Of a stretch of DNA of 64,000 bases, positions 15,146 through 21,687 are shown piece after piece (position 1 is the stretch's first letter; each line of letters opens with the position of its first letter). Location: the NCBI GenBank assembly GCA_036501845.1, contig DASXZO010000040.1:1-64000 (forward strand), read 5' to 3'. Origin of the DNA: JBBREP01 sp036501845. GTDB lineage: Bacteria > Actinomycetota > Acidimicrobiia > IMCC26256 > PALSA-610. The notes beneath the pieces are model-generated. The model did no database searches. It saw nothing but the letters and a program-made list of their open reading frames with translations, and was not told where the DNA came from. Made by a program: the position numbers and the translations under genes.

Positions 15146-15192
15146 CGCCCAGATTGCCCGCGCCGAGCGCCGTTCGTCGAGGGCAGATGAGC
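15146..15192. repeat. CBR12b, shortened boundary repeat
   Basis: Left box CGCCCAGATTGCCCG is perfect, the centre is GCCGAGCGCCGTTCG and the right box GAGGGCAGATGAGC is weaker. The next 90 bp, to CBR13, form a tiny unit with no convincing gene. Confidence 0.6.
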
Positions 15193-15282
15193 ATCTCTGG
15201 GCGGTCCCACGTTCTCGACCACCGGCTCGACTCGTATCTGTATCTGTAGCGACGATCTGGGCATTGAGGCCGACGCCCACCC

Positions 15283-15342
15283 GACCAAAACGCCCGATCC
15301 GTGAGCGTTCTCGCTAGCGCCGCACGGCAGATCTGGTTGGTT
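15283..15342. repeat. CBR13, well-formed boundary repeat
   Basis: Left box CCAAAACGCCCGATCC, centre GTGAGCGTTCTCGCTAGCGC, right box CGGCAGATCTGG. The coding-strand start-side box is GGGCGTTTTGG and contains GTT. Confidence 0.85.
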
Positions 15343-15368
15343 GTCGGCCGAGGTCGCGAGCAAGATGA

Positions 15369-16226
15369 TTAGCCAGGCCAGTCCGAGAACTGCAATCCGG
15401 TGATCTTCTCGTAGGCCTCGACGTAGCGCGCGCTGGTGGCGGCGATGACTTCGTCGGGCATGCGCGGCGCGGGCGCGGTCTTGTCCCAGCCGAGTGAGGC
15501 GGCGTAGTCGCGCACGGGTTGCTTGTCGAAGCTCGGCGGGGTCGCGCCGAGCGTGACCTGGTCGGCGGGCCAGAACCGCGACGAGTCCATCGTCAGCGCC
15601 TCGTCGCAGATGTGCAGTTCGCCGTCGATGAAGCCGAGCTCGAATTTGGTGTCGGCGATCACGATGCCCTTGGTCAGCGCGAGCTCCGATGCCATGCGAT
15701 ACAACGCGACCGACACGTCACGCACCAGGTCGAACGCTTCCCTACCGACGATCGCCGCCGCGTCCTCGAAGTTGATGTTCTCGTCGTGCTGGCCCTGTTC
15801 TGCCTTAGTCGATGGCGTGAACAACGGCGTTGCGAGCTGCTCGCTCTCCTGCATACCGGCAGGCAGCGGCATGCCGTTCACGGTCCCGCTCCGCTTGTAC
15901 TCCTCCCACGCGCTGCCCGACAGATAACCGCGCACGATGCACTCGATCTTCAGCATGTCGGCGCGGCGCGCGAGGGTGGCCCGACCCTTCCATTCCTCGG
16001 GGACGTCAGGGAACTGGTCGACCACGTGGTTGGGCAGCACACCGGCCAGTTCGTCGAACCAGAACGCCGAGATCGCGGTGAGCGCTCGGCCCTTCTCGGG
16101 CACCGTCTCCGCGAGCACGACATCGAACACGCTGAGGCGATCAGACGCGACGAACAGCAAGTTGCCGCCGCCGGCGTCGTAGATGTCGCGGACCTTGCCG
16201 CGATAGATGTGCTTCAGCTCGGTCAC
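15369..16226 (-). CDS. purC: SAICAR synthetase (phosphoribosylaminoimidazole-succinocarboxamide synthase)
   Basis: PurC joins CAIR and L-aspartate with ATP in purine synthesis, in the cytoplasm. The protein has the N-terminal HIYRGKVRDIYD motif, LFVASDRLSVFDVVL, the ATP-site region MLKIECIVRGYLSGSAW, and IVIADTKFELGFIDG plus ICDEALTMDSSRFW typical of PurC. I choose GTG 16226 because GGAGGAAC lies seven bases upstream, giving 285 residues; GTG 16241 would add five. It looks intact with all hallmark segments. It lies alone between CBR13 and CBR14, unlike the usual purine clusters, so it has been placed in or captured by the array. Confidence 0.95.
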   Translation of the reverse strand: MTELKHIYRGKVRDIYDAGGGNLLFVASDRLSVFDVVLAETVPEKGRALTAISAFWFDELAGVLPNHVVDQFPDVPEEWKGRATLARRADMLKIECIVRGYLSGSAWEEYKRSGTVNGMPLPAGMQESEQLATPLFTPSTKAEQGQHDENINFEDAAAIVGREAFDLVRDVSVALYRMASELALTKGIVIADTKFELGFIDGELHICDEALTMDSSRFWPADQVTLGATPPSFDKQPVRDYAASLGWDKTAPAPRMPDEVIAATSARYVEAYEKITGLQFSDWPG

Positions 16227-16240
16227 GGGATGTTCCTCCA

Positions 16241-16300
16241 CGCGCCCAGATTGCCCGATCCGTGAGCGTTACGGCGAGCGCCGAGCGGCAGATCGGTGCT
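16241..16300. repeat. CBR14, well-formed boundary repeat
   Basis: Left box CGCGCCCAGATTGCCCGATC, centre GTGAGCGTTACGGCGAGCGC, right box CGGCAGATCGGTGC. The TAG stop of the deaminase gene overlaps its right end. Confidence 0.9.
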
Positions 16301-16805
16301 ACCGGATCAATGTCTGCGCCCATTGAGCTAGTGGGTCTCCGGCCTCGGCCTGCTCGACGAAGCGGGCGAACAACGCACGCGACTGTTGAGCGAGCACGTC
16401 ACCGCGAATCGATGGGAGCGCGTAAGCCGGAAAGTCTTGAGTGCTGCGCTGCTTGTCCCATTCGACGGCGAACGACGCCGCGCCGTCGCTCGCGGAACCC
16501 AGGGCATAGACGATCGTCCCGATCATGACCGTCATCGCGGCTCCAAGACAACCCAGACAAGGTTCCAGCGTCGTATAGAGCTTCGCCTGTCGCCGTCGAC
16601 CGATGAGGACATGATCGGCATTGTCGAGGGCGAGCATCTCGGCGTGTACGAGAAGTCGCTGCTCGCGCCGCTCCGCAGTGTGGGCTTCAGCAACGATCTC
16701 TTCGCCAACAACGACCACCGCGCCGATCGGCAGCTCGCCGACCCCAAGACCGGCCTCGGCGACGCGCAATGCCTCGCGCATCCAGCGTTCGTCATCTTCG
16801 GCCAA
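16299..16805 (-). CDS. Cytidine/deoxycytidylate-type zinc deaminase
   Basis: TTG 16805 gives 168 residues with the zinc signature of the CDA/TadA superfamily: LLVHAEMLAL (His ligand and catalytic Glu) and LEPCLGCLGA (two Cys ligands), preceded by ELPIGAVVVVGEEIV. TadA, guanine and cytosine deaminases share this pattern; the short C-terminal region does not settle the substrate. TTG is adjacent to the left box of CBR15. Longer upstream frames translate the repeat and are unlikely. The genome presumably has its own TadA elsewhere; a scavenging or nucleotide-salvage role is possible. Confidence 0.8.
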   Translation of the reverse strand: MAEDDERWMREALRVAEAGLGVGELPIGAVVVVGEEIVAEAHTAERREQRLLVHAEMLALDNADHVLIGRRRQAKLYTTLEPCLGCLGAAMTVMIGTIVYALGSASDGAASFAVEWDKQRSTQDFPAYALPSIRGDVLAQQSRALFARFVEQAEAGDPLAQWAQTLIR

Positions 16806-17017
16806 GGCGCACAGACTGCCCGACCGCACAGCCGCAGTCGAGTGACACCGCTCGCGAGTTCGGCGCCGAACAACGTCAGCACGACGATGACGTAAATCGC
16901 AGCGAGGGCGCCGAGCAAACAACCCAGCCGCAACGGCGACACACGCGACCCTCTCCTATGCCGCCATCGGTGCCAGCCGTCCCAGGGCCTCGGCCGACGT
17001 GGGCTTGGGTTGATCAC
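16532..17017 (-). CDS. Small membrane protein ORF running into the deaminase gene
   Basis: GTG 17017 follows the stop of the upstream gene by ten bases. The first 60 residues look real: a Pro/Arg-rich start (MINPSPRRPRPWDGWHR) and one membrane helix (LGCLLGALAAIYVIVVLTLF). After about residue 60 the frame crosses CBR15 and continues antisense-free inside the deaminase gene in a different frame, ending at 16532. The likely product is the N-terminal part; the repeat supplies no stop in this frame. Possibly a truncated gene. Confidence 0.3.
   Translation of the reverse strand: MINPSPRRPRPWDGWHRWRHRRGSRVSPLRLGCLLGALAAIYVIVVLTLFGAELASGVTRLRLCGRAVCAPWPKMTNAGCARHCASPRPVLGSASCRSARWSLLAKRSLLKPTLRSGASSDFSYTPRCSPSTMPIMSSSVDGDRRSSIRRWNLVWVVLEPR
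16806..16843. repeat. CBR15, shortened boundary repeat
   Basis: Left box GCGCACAGACTGCCCGACC runs almost directly into a right-type CCGCAGTCGAGTG, so the centre is nearly absent (about 38 bp in all). Confidence 0.5.
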
Positions 17018-17027
17018 GCCCGCACCT

Positions 17028-17297
17028 CTAGCCGACGACTAGTGCAGGGAGGTTCAACAGATAGGCGAAGGAAGTTGGAGCGACGACTGAGACGATAAGC
17101 AGCGCCCCAGCGACGCGATCGCGGTGGTGAGCAAGGCTCACGGAAGCAAGAACCGCCGAACCTGCGGCAACAACGGACGCGGCGATCACAAGTAGACGCG
17201 CGTCGGCGTTGTAGGAGCCCAAGGTTGCAAGTCCGAACGACAACGCAACGACCGCCCATACGATCGAGCCGACCTCGATCGCGCGCCGCACGCTCAT
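17028..17297 (-). CDS. Small three-helix membrane protein
   Basis: ATG 17297 gives 89 residues with hydrophobic segments at about 9-27 (GSIVWAVVALSFGLATLGS), 35-55 (LLVIAASVVAAGSAVLASV) and 62-86 (VAGALLIVSVVAPTSFAYLL). A GAAGGG-like ribosome binding site lies about eight bases upstream. The TAG stop is ten bases before the next small membrane ORF, so this unit may hold two co-transcribed membrane-protein genes. No family is recognised. Confidence 0.6.
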   Translation of the reverse strand: MSVRRAIEVGSIVWAVVALSFGLATLGSYNADARLLVIAASVVAAGSAVLASVSLAHHRDRVAGALLIVSVVAPTSFAYLLNLPALVVG

Positions 17298-17330
17298 GGT
17301 TTCGCCCTTCGAGTTTGTCAGACCCCACCC

Positions 17331-17386
17331 CGCTCATATTGCCCGATCCGCGGGCGTTTTTAGCTGGCGCGGAGCAGCAGTTCGGG
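17331..17386. repeat. CBR16, well-formed boundary repeat
   Basis: Left box CGCTCATATTGCCCGATCC, centre CGGGCGTTTTTAGCTGGCGC, right box CAGCAGTTCGGG. Confidence 0.8.
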
Positions 17387-17436
17387 ACCGGTTGGCGCAC
17401 CGTCAAGCTGAGCGCGTGTGACGCCGATACCGTCCT

Positions 17437-17946
17437 GTGCCGACCAGGCTTGGGCATCTCGTCATGCTCGCAGCTCTTGGCGTCGCCGTTCTGCCCTCTC
17501 TGCTGCCCTATGCGGTCGAGTACACGCCCGGCGACCCCACGGTCGTCCATCAGGACAAGATCTGCATCGCGCTGAAGGATGCCTGGCACGCCGATCGCCA
17601 GCCCCCGTCAGCCAGCGATCTGCTCGCGGTGCAACAGCACCTTTTCTCTTCGTGGCCGCCCGCCTACGGGACACAAGCTCAGCGTGCAGCGTGGGCCGCG
17701 CAAGAACGCCAGTGGGAGCGTCAACCCGCAGTGCAGCGGGTTGACGCATATGCCGCATGGTCAGTCGGTCCAGGCGCGTGCGTGCCGCGAGGTCGCCACC
17801 GGCTGATCCTTTCCGGCATCGGACTGGCCAGCACCGTCGGGATCGCGCTCGTGTTGGCCGCAATTGGACGCCGCCGAAGGACGCGCCTCGCGCCGTCGCA
17901 CGAGGCCGCACCCCCTTCGGATCGGGACGCGGTGCTCGTCACCTAG
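17437..17946 (+). CDS. Hypothetical membrane protein, inverted relative to the array
   Basis: GTG 17437 gives 169 residues with an N-terminal hydrophobic segment (LGHLVMLAALGVAVLPSLLP), an extracytoplasmic domain of about 90 residues (with two Cys: DKICIALKDAW and GACVPRG) and a second membrane helix (LILSGIGLASTVGIALVLAAI) followed by a basic tail RRRRTR. This is a bitopic or hairpin arrangement. It is the only gene in its unit and points opposite to its neighbours. No family recognised. Confidence 0.6.
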   Translation: MPTRLGHLVMLAALGVAVLPSLLPYAVEYTPGDPTVVHQDKICIALKDAWHADRQPPSASDLLAVQQHLFSSWPPAYGTQAQRAAWAAQERQWERQPAVQRVDAYAAWSVGPGACVPRGRHRLILSGIGLASTVGIALVLAAIGRRRRTRLAPSHEAAPPSDRDAVLVT

Positions 17947-18012
17947 CTCTGACCATCGCCGTGTCGTGTCGCGACAGCGTGCCGGCGCAGCGGTGCGCTC
18001 AAACCGCCATGG

Positions 18013-18032
18013 CATCGCGGCAGCTATGTGCG
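18013..18032. repeat. CBR17, right box only
   Basis: CGCGGCAGCTATGTGCGG is a good right box that supplies the TAG stop of the VOC gene (18024-18026). No clear left box is present in the 65 bp to its left, up to the stop of the inverted gene. Confidence 0.5.
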
Positions 18033-18365
18033 GGGAGTCCCCACGCGGAAACGATTGCCGTCGGGGTCGGTGAGATGCACTTCGCGGCCCCACGGTTGAT
18101 CGACGATCTCGGCACCAAACTCCTCGGCGACAGCGTCAACGTTCGGCACGCGCAGGTAGACAAGTGTGTCGGGCCGCGCATCGCCGCGGTGCTCCGACAG
18201 GAAGAGCCGCGCCGCGTCTTCACGAGCGACGGACACAAACGCAGGCAACGTCGGCTCGAACCGATGCTCCCACTCCTTCACGTATCCGAGCCGCTCATAC
18301 CACCGCACGGCCACGGCGGCGTCCTCGACGCAGAGGATCGGGATCGCCTCATTCACCATGCGCAC
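18024..18365 (-). CDS. VOC-superfamily protein (glyoxalase/bleomycin-resistance fold)
   Basis: The 113-residue protein has the paired beta-alpha-beta-beta-beta modules of the vicinal oxygen chelate fold: AIPILCVEDAAVAVRWYERLG at the start and REVHLTDPDGNRFRVG at the end, the latter containing the conserved DPDGN turn. Members bind or isomerise small molecules (glyoxalase, extradiol dioxygenase, antibiotic-binding proteins). Metal ligands are not obvious, favouring a drug-binding type of protein. GTG 18365 is embedded in CBR18; ATG 18359 is an alternative. The stop codon lies inside CBR17. Confidence 0.85.
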   Translation of the reverse strand: MRMVNEAIPILCVEDAAVAVRWYERLGYVKEWEHRFEPTLPAFVSVAREDAARLFLSEHRGDARPDTLVYLRVPNVDAVAEEFGAEIVDQPWGREVHLTDPDGNRFRVGTPRT

Positions 18366-18420
18366 AGATTGCCCGCTCCGCGAGCGCGCTCGCTAGCGCG
18401 GAGCCGCAGTTCGAGGCGCG
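18361..18420. repeat. CBR18, well-formed boundary repeat
   Basis: Left box CGCACAGATTGCCCGCTCCG, centre CGAGCGCGCTCGCTAGCGC, right box CCGCAGTTCGAGGC. It carries GTG 18365 at one end; the TAG stop of the CPCC gene follows the other. Confidence 0.85.
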
Positions 18421-18421
18421 G

Positions 18422-18781
18422 CTACCTGGGTTCCGAAGGTGGGGCGTGGGGCTCGCAGACGCCTCCTCGCGATGTGTATTGCTCGCGGGCAGCATCGAGG
18501 CTCAAACGACCGTTTGGACCGCCGCGTACCTCACCGCTGTCATGGTCGTCCTGACCGTCGTCCTCCCAGCGGCATTCTCGGCAGATGTCGTAGCCGCCTC
18601 GCTCCGCCAGTGTCCGATGGCCGCAACACGGGCACGTGTACGGACCGCCACCGCGTGGCGCGAAGACATTGCGCGTCGACGTGTACCTCTCGAACCACGC
18701 GTTCCGTTGCGCGACCAGTTGCTCATCACTGAGGCTGGGATCGTCGTCGGGCCCACGAACGACTCGATCAGGCATGCGCAC
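18422..18781 (-). CDS. CPCC-family cysteine-rich protein
   Basis: The 119-residue protein contains YTCPCCGHRTL followed about 12 residues later by YDICRECRWEDDGQDD, the pattern of the CPCC family (CPCCG...Y.IC.VC.WEDD). The four cysteines probably bind zinc, and the acidic WEDDGQ segment is the second half of the domain. Function is unknown; such genes are common in cassette arrays and toxin-immunity neighbourhoods. GTG 18781 overlaps the start-side box of CBR19; ATG 18775 is an alternative. Confidence 0.85.
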   Translation of the reverse strand: MRMPDRVVRGPDDDPSLSDEQLVAQRNAWFERYTSTRNVFAPRGGGPYTCPCCGHRTLAERGGYDICRECRWEDDGQDDHDSGEVRGGPNGRLSLDAAREQYTSRGGVCEPHAPPSEPR

Positions 18782-18840
18782 CCATATTCCCCGAACTGCA
18801 AGCGTTCTCGCTAGCGCTGGCCGCAGATCGGTATGGTGCG
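18777..18840. repeat. CBR19, well-formed boundary repeat
   Basis: Left box GCGCACCCATATTCCCCGAA, centre GCAAGCGTTCTCGCTAGCGC, right box CCGCAGATCGGTATGGTGC. The following 137 bp (18841-18977) contain no convincing gene. Confidence 0.8.
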
Positions 18841-18977
18841 GCTTTGCGGTTCACCGCGGCAGCCGCCTTGCGTCGGTTTGTTGCACTTGGGGGGCGGCGT
18901 TGTGGGGGTCGTCCTGGCGCTCGCGGGGTACTCGGACACCGGCTCGAGGTCGCCGCGCACGACTCAGGGCGCGCGAC

Positions 18978-19958
18978 TCATGTCAGCGCGGGTTGGAGGT
19001 AACCGCCGTCCGCGTCGAGCAAGCCGGTGAGCAGCCGGTCCGGGCGCCAATCTGCGAACCGGTCGTCGGATCGGTCGCGGCCGAGCCAGATCTCGAGGTC
19101 GCGGAGCTGGTCGAGCACCGCGGCGCCCAACAGCAGCGCGCGACCGTGGACTGGATCCCGCTCACGAGCTGCAATGGCGAACGCGGCCGCGCCAGCGTCG
19201 TCGTCGGACCGCTGCCCATCCTCGGACACGAGGGCCTCGCACACCAACCGGCACAGGTCGATCTCCACCGGGCCCAGCACGGCGAACTCGAAGTCGAGGA
19301 GGGCGACCACCTCACCGTCCCACAGCGCGTTCATCAGCGCGAGGTCGCCGTGATTGACGACCTGCTCGACGGCGGGCGCGGCTCGGTAATAGTCGCCAGT
19401 GATCTCGTGAAGCCGCGACTGCTGCACATCCGGTAGACCCAACGCAGCGCTGACGCGATCGGCCGCGGCCCTGGCGTCGTCAGCTGTTGCCGGTATGAAC
19501 CCCGCATGCGATCCGACGAGCAGACGCAGCGAGGGCGTGGCGTCGTGCACGACCCGCACGCGCGCCCACAGCTCGCGGATCGCTCGACGCCGCTCCTCGG
19601 GTGTCAGCGTGGGCCACGCCTCGTGCAGGTTCTGGCCTCGAACTTCCTCGGTCACGATCCAGTCGTGACCCTCGATCGTGCCCACCCCGAGGATCTTCGG
19701 GTGCCCGACCTCGGACGGCAATGCGCGCACGAGCGCGACCTCGGCGGCCATGCTGTCGACCATTGACGTGTTCGCGATCCGCACGGCGACGCCACCACCG
19801 ACCCAGGTCGCGTTCGAGATACCGAGAGCGCGCCGCATCCCGCTGAGATCACCGCCGTACTCGGCAACGACTTGCGCAGCCAGGGACCGGACGACGGTTG
19901 CCTCAGCCACGTCGCGGTGCTGGTCGAGCCAGTGCGTCTCCGCGTCGGGCTCCTTCAT
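18978..19958 (-). CDS. Aminoglycoside-phosphotransferase-fold kinase
   Basis: ATG 19958 gives 326 residues. The catalytic loop VVNHGDLALMNALWDGE (HGD-x-x-x-x-N) and metal-binding VALLDFEFAVLGPVEIDL (DFE) are the APH/choline-kinase signature. IVTEEVRGQNLHEAW is the hinge, and VGGGVAVRIANTS probably contains the beta-3 region, although the usual Lys is replaced by Arg there. Family members phosphorylate antibiotics, sugars or choline. A longer frame to 20021 overlaps the neighbouring gene and a degenerate repeat. A resistance role is plausible from context but unproven. Confidence 0.8.
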   Translation of the reverse strand: MKEPDAETHWLDQHRDVAEATVVRSLAAQVVAEYGGDLSGMRRALGISNATWVGGGVAVRIANTSMVDSMAAEVALVRALPSEVGHPKILGVGTIEGHDWIVTEEVRGQNLHEAWPTLTPEERRRAIRELWARVRVVHDATPSLRLLVGSHAGFIPATADDARAAADRVSAALGLPDVQQSRLHEITGDYYRAAPAVEQVVNHGDLALMNALWDGEVVALLDFEFAVLGPVEIDLCRLVCEALVSEDGQRSDDDAGAAAFAIAARERDPVHGRALLLGAAVLDQLRDLEIWLGRDRSDDRFADWRPDRLLTGLLDADGGYLQPALT

Positions 19959-19989
19959 CGCCGAGGCAACCAACTGTGCCGTCCCACCC

Positions 19990-20021
19990 CGCTCACGCCC
20001 GCCAACACTCTCTATGCGCAA
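19990..20021. repeat. CBR19b, collapsed boundary repeat
   Basis: CGCTCACGCCCGCC (left-like) and CTCTCTATGCGC (right-like) lie side by side in about 30 bp. The TAG stop of the lipoprotein gene at 20012 lies in the right-like part. Confidence 0.35.
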
Positions 20022-20644
20022 GCGAGCTGGTCTTGCCGTTGGGCAAGGTTGCGCGCCAGTTGATCGGGGTTCGTGACTCGAGGCGCGTCGACAACGAGAA
20101 TGAGCACGCGCTTCCCGCGCACCCAGACCGCGGCCGCTGCCTGATCGATGCCGCCGTGCGGGCCTTCATGAACTGCGACCGCACCGCGCCCCAGCGATTT
20201 GGGCACGGCGATTGGCAGGATCGAGGTGTTGCGAAACGAACCGAACGGTGGAAGCAGATGGTCGAAACCGTCATGCACGAGAAGGCGCGCTGTCCGGGCA
20301 GAGTCGGTATCCCTGGCGACGCTCGTGATCGCCTTCCCGCCGTTTCCGGCGCCCTTGCCCACCGTCAGCTCGGTCTGAATGAACTGGGACGGGTCCCAGT
20401 GGAGCCGATCCTCGAGGGCGACCAAGGCGGAGTCGTTGCCGTCGTTGAGATCGAACGTTGTCGGGCCTGTGCGCTGCGCACCGCGGACCGCCGACGCGCC
20501 GAGCACGAGGTGCTTGAGTGGCTTGCTATCCGAGCGACACGCCGCGGACGCGCTCGTCGAGCACGAACTGCACAGCGCGGCTATCGCGATCGCAAGGACC
20601 GACGGTGCGGCACCCATATTCCGGCGCGACGCGATCTGGCCCAC
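20012..20644 (-). CDS. Putative lipoprotein, first gene of the array in reading direction
   Basis: GTG 20644 gives 210 residues with a lipoprotein signal: basic n-region (SRR), hydrophobic core PSVLAIAIAALCSS and lipobox LCSSC. The mature part has CRSDSKPLKHLVLG near its start, then FIQTELTVGKGAGNGGKAI and a C-terminal VWVRGKRVLILVVDAPRVTN, suggesting a compact alpha-beta domain like many actinobacterial DUF lipoproteins. ATG 20617 would lose the basic n-region, so I prefer the GTG, which abuts CBR20. No family recognised. Confidence 0.65.
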   Translation of the reverse strand: MGQIASRRNMGAAPSVLAIAIAALCSSCSTSASAACRSDSKPLKHLVLGASAVRGAQRTGPTTFDLNDGNDSALVALEDRLHWDPSQFIQTELTVGKGAGNGGKAITSVARDTDSARTARLLVHDGFDHLLPPFGSFRNTSILPIAVPKSLGRGAVAVHEGPHGGIDQAAAAVWVRGKRVLILVVDAPRVTNPDQLARNLAQRQDQLACA

Positions 20645-20680
20645 CCGCGCATTTTGCCCAGTGGTTATGGGTGGGCGCTA
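20643..20680. repeat. CBR20, short boundary repeat at the right edge of the array
   Basis: CGCGCATTTTGCCCAG (left box) and GTGGTTATGGGTGGGCGC (right-like) form a short palindrome. The stretch 20681-20847 beyond it has no gene I can support and no further copies; the glycan genes resume at 20848. Confidence 0.55.
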
Positions 20681-20847
20681 GTCCGTTGAGGCCCACCGTC
20701 GAGTATGCGGTGGTCGCTACGGTCGGCGGCACCGCTTGTTGCGTTGGTGGGTAGCGAGCAACACCGACTGGGATTGGCTCGTCGCTCGGGGTGAGCTGCT
20801 CGGTGTGGCGCTGTTGTCGTGTGCGCCGATCGACCTCGGACGCCTGA

Positions 20848-21687
20848 TCAGTGCAGTACGGGCGATGGGTTCCAGCCGATCGTGGCACTCGCGCGGGCAC
20901 CGGTGAACATGATGTGTCGAGGCCGGATCGCCCCCTGTGGTGTGGTGGTGCCTCGCACGAGTTCACCTCGCGCGCCAAGGCGCTTCACCACTCGTAACGC
21001 GATCTCATGACGCGTCAGACACTCGGCACCGGGGAGATGCCATACCCCGGAGCGAGCGACGCTCGTGAGTTCCACGATCTTCCAGATTGCGGCAGCGATC
21101 TCCGATGCCGGCGCCGGCTGTCGGGTCTCGTCGATGAACCATTGAGTGGTCTCGTCGCGCATCACGCGCCTACGGATCTCGCGTACGACATGGTCGTCGG
21201 GGTCGATCGACACGAGCAGCGGGAGCCGGACGATCGCGGCGTTCGAGCACCGCCGCGCAACAACGTCTTCAGCTTCAGCCTTCCAGCGGCCGTAGTCCCA
21301 CACAGGATCGGGTTGTGATGCCTCGTCGCGTTCGATGCCATCACCGCCGAACACGGCGTCGGTCGATATGAACAGGATGTCGGCGCCGACTTCGCAGGCA
21401 GCCGCGACGACGTGCTCCGTCGCATCGACGACCGCTGCGCGATCGTGGGCGTACGCCGCGTGGACGATCAAAGACGGATTGGCGCGCCCGACTGCAGTCA
21501 TCGTCGAGCCGGCATCACGGAGATCGGCCCGCACTTCGGACACGCCGGAAACGCCATGGCGGTGCGTGAGTGCCACCAGCGGTGCGTCTGCTGATGCCGT
21601 CGTCATCATCCAGTGGCCGAGCAGGCCGCTCGCCCCGGTCAAGAGCACGCGCCCGTGCTCGCGAGGGCTACCCCACATCGCGTTCAC
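20848..21687 (-). CDS. RmlD-like NAD(P)-dependent sugar-nucleotide reductase
   Basis: The 279-residue protein has an N-terminal Rossmann motif VLLTGASGLLG (about 14-24), IVHAAYAHDRAAV and FISTDAVFGG strands, and the catalytic YGRWKAEAE (Y-x-x-x-K) of extended short-chain dehydrogenases, as in dTDP-4-dehydrorhamnose reductase. It would reduce a 4-keto sugar nucleotide for glycan synthesis; without the other rml genes in the window this is tentative. GTG 21687 overlaps the HAD gene stop (GTGA), indicating translational coupling. Confidence 0.75.
   Translation of the reverse strand: MNAMWGSPREHGRVLLTGASGLLGHWMMTTASADAPLVALTHRHGVSGVSEVRADLRDAGSTMTAVGRANPSLIVHAAYAHDRAAVVDATEHVVAAACEVGADILFISTDAVFGGDGIERDEASQPDPVWDYGRWKAEAEDVVARRCSNAAIVRLPLLVSIDPDDHVVREIRRRVMRDETTQWFIDETRQPAPASEIAAAIWKIVELTSVARSGVWHLPGAECLTRHEIALRVVKRLGARGELVRGTTTPQGAIRPRHIMFTGARASATIGWNPSPVLH

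Larger units (their letters stand above)
2936..20680. mobile_element. Putative cassette array bounded by about 58-bp palindromic boundary repeats (CBR)
   Basis: About twenty units, nearly all with a single minus-strand gene, are separated by copies of one imperfect palindrome. Well-formed copies share, on the plus strand, a left box near ATTGCCCGATCC, a central CGAGCGTT, a following AGCGC, and a right box CGGCAGTTATGCGC or CGGCAGATCGG. The two outer boxes are inverted versions of GGCANTNTGNGC. Spacing, gene diversity, unidirectionality and variable centres resemble integron cassette arrays lacking an integrase. However, the canonical GTTRRRY core is absent from most start-side boxes and is GTT, GAT, GCT or GAA on the other side. 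I see no integrase gene. The mechanism is therefore inference; the repeat pattern is directly visible. Confidence 0.65.

Noticed and set aside
16532..16843. Second half of the small membrane ORF as real coding sequence
   Set aside because: It overlaps the deaminase gene, which has clear motifs, and loses protein-like composition after the repeat.
2936..20680. Interpretation as a canonical integron attC array
   Set aside because: The GTTRRRY core expected at one box is not conserved (GTT, GAT, GCT and GAA on one side; mostly AAT on the other), and no intI is present. I therefore use a neutral name.
2936..20680. CRISPR array
   Set aside because: The repeats are separated by whole genes (about 100-3500 bp), not by uniform short spacers, and no cas genes are seen.
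2936..20680. MITE or other inserted transposable repeat
   Set aside because: Copies are placed at the same offset from start and stop codons and in one orientation relative to the genes. Random insertion would not do this, and I see no target-site duplications.
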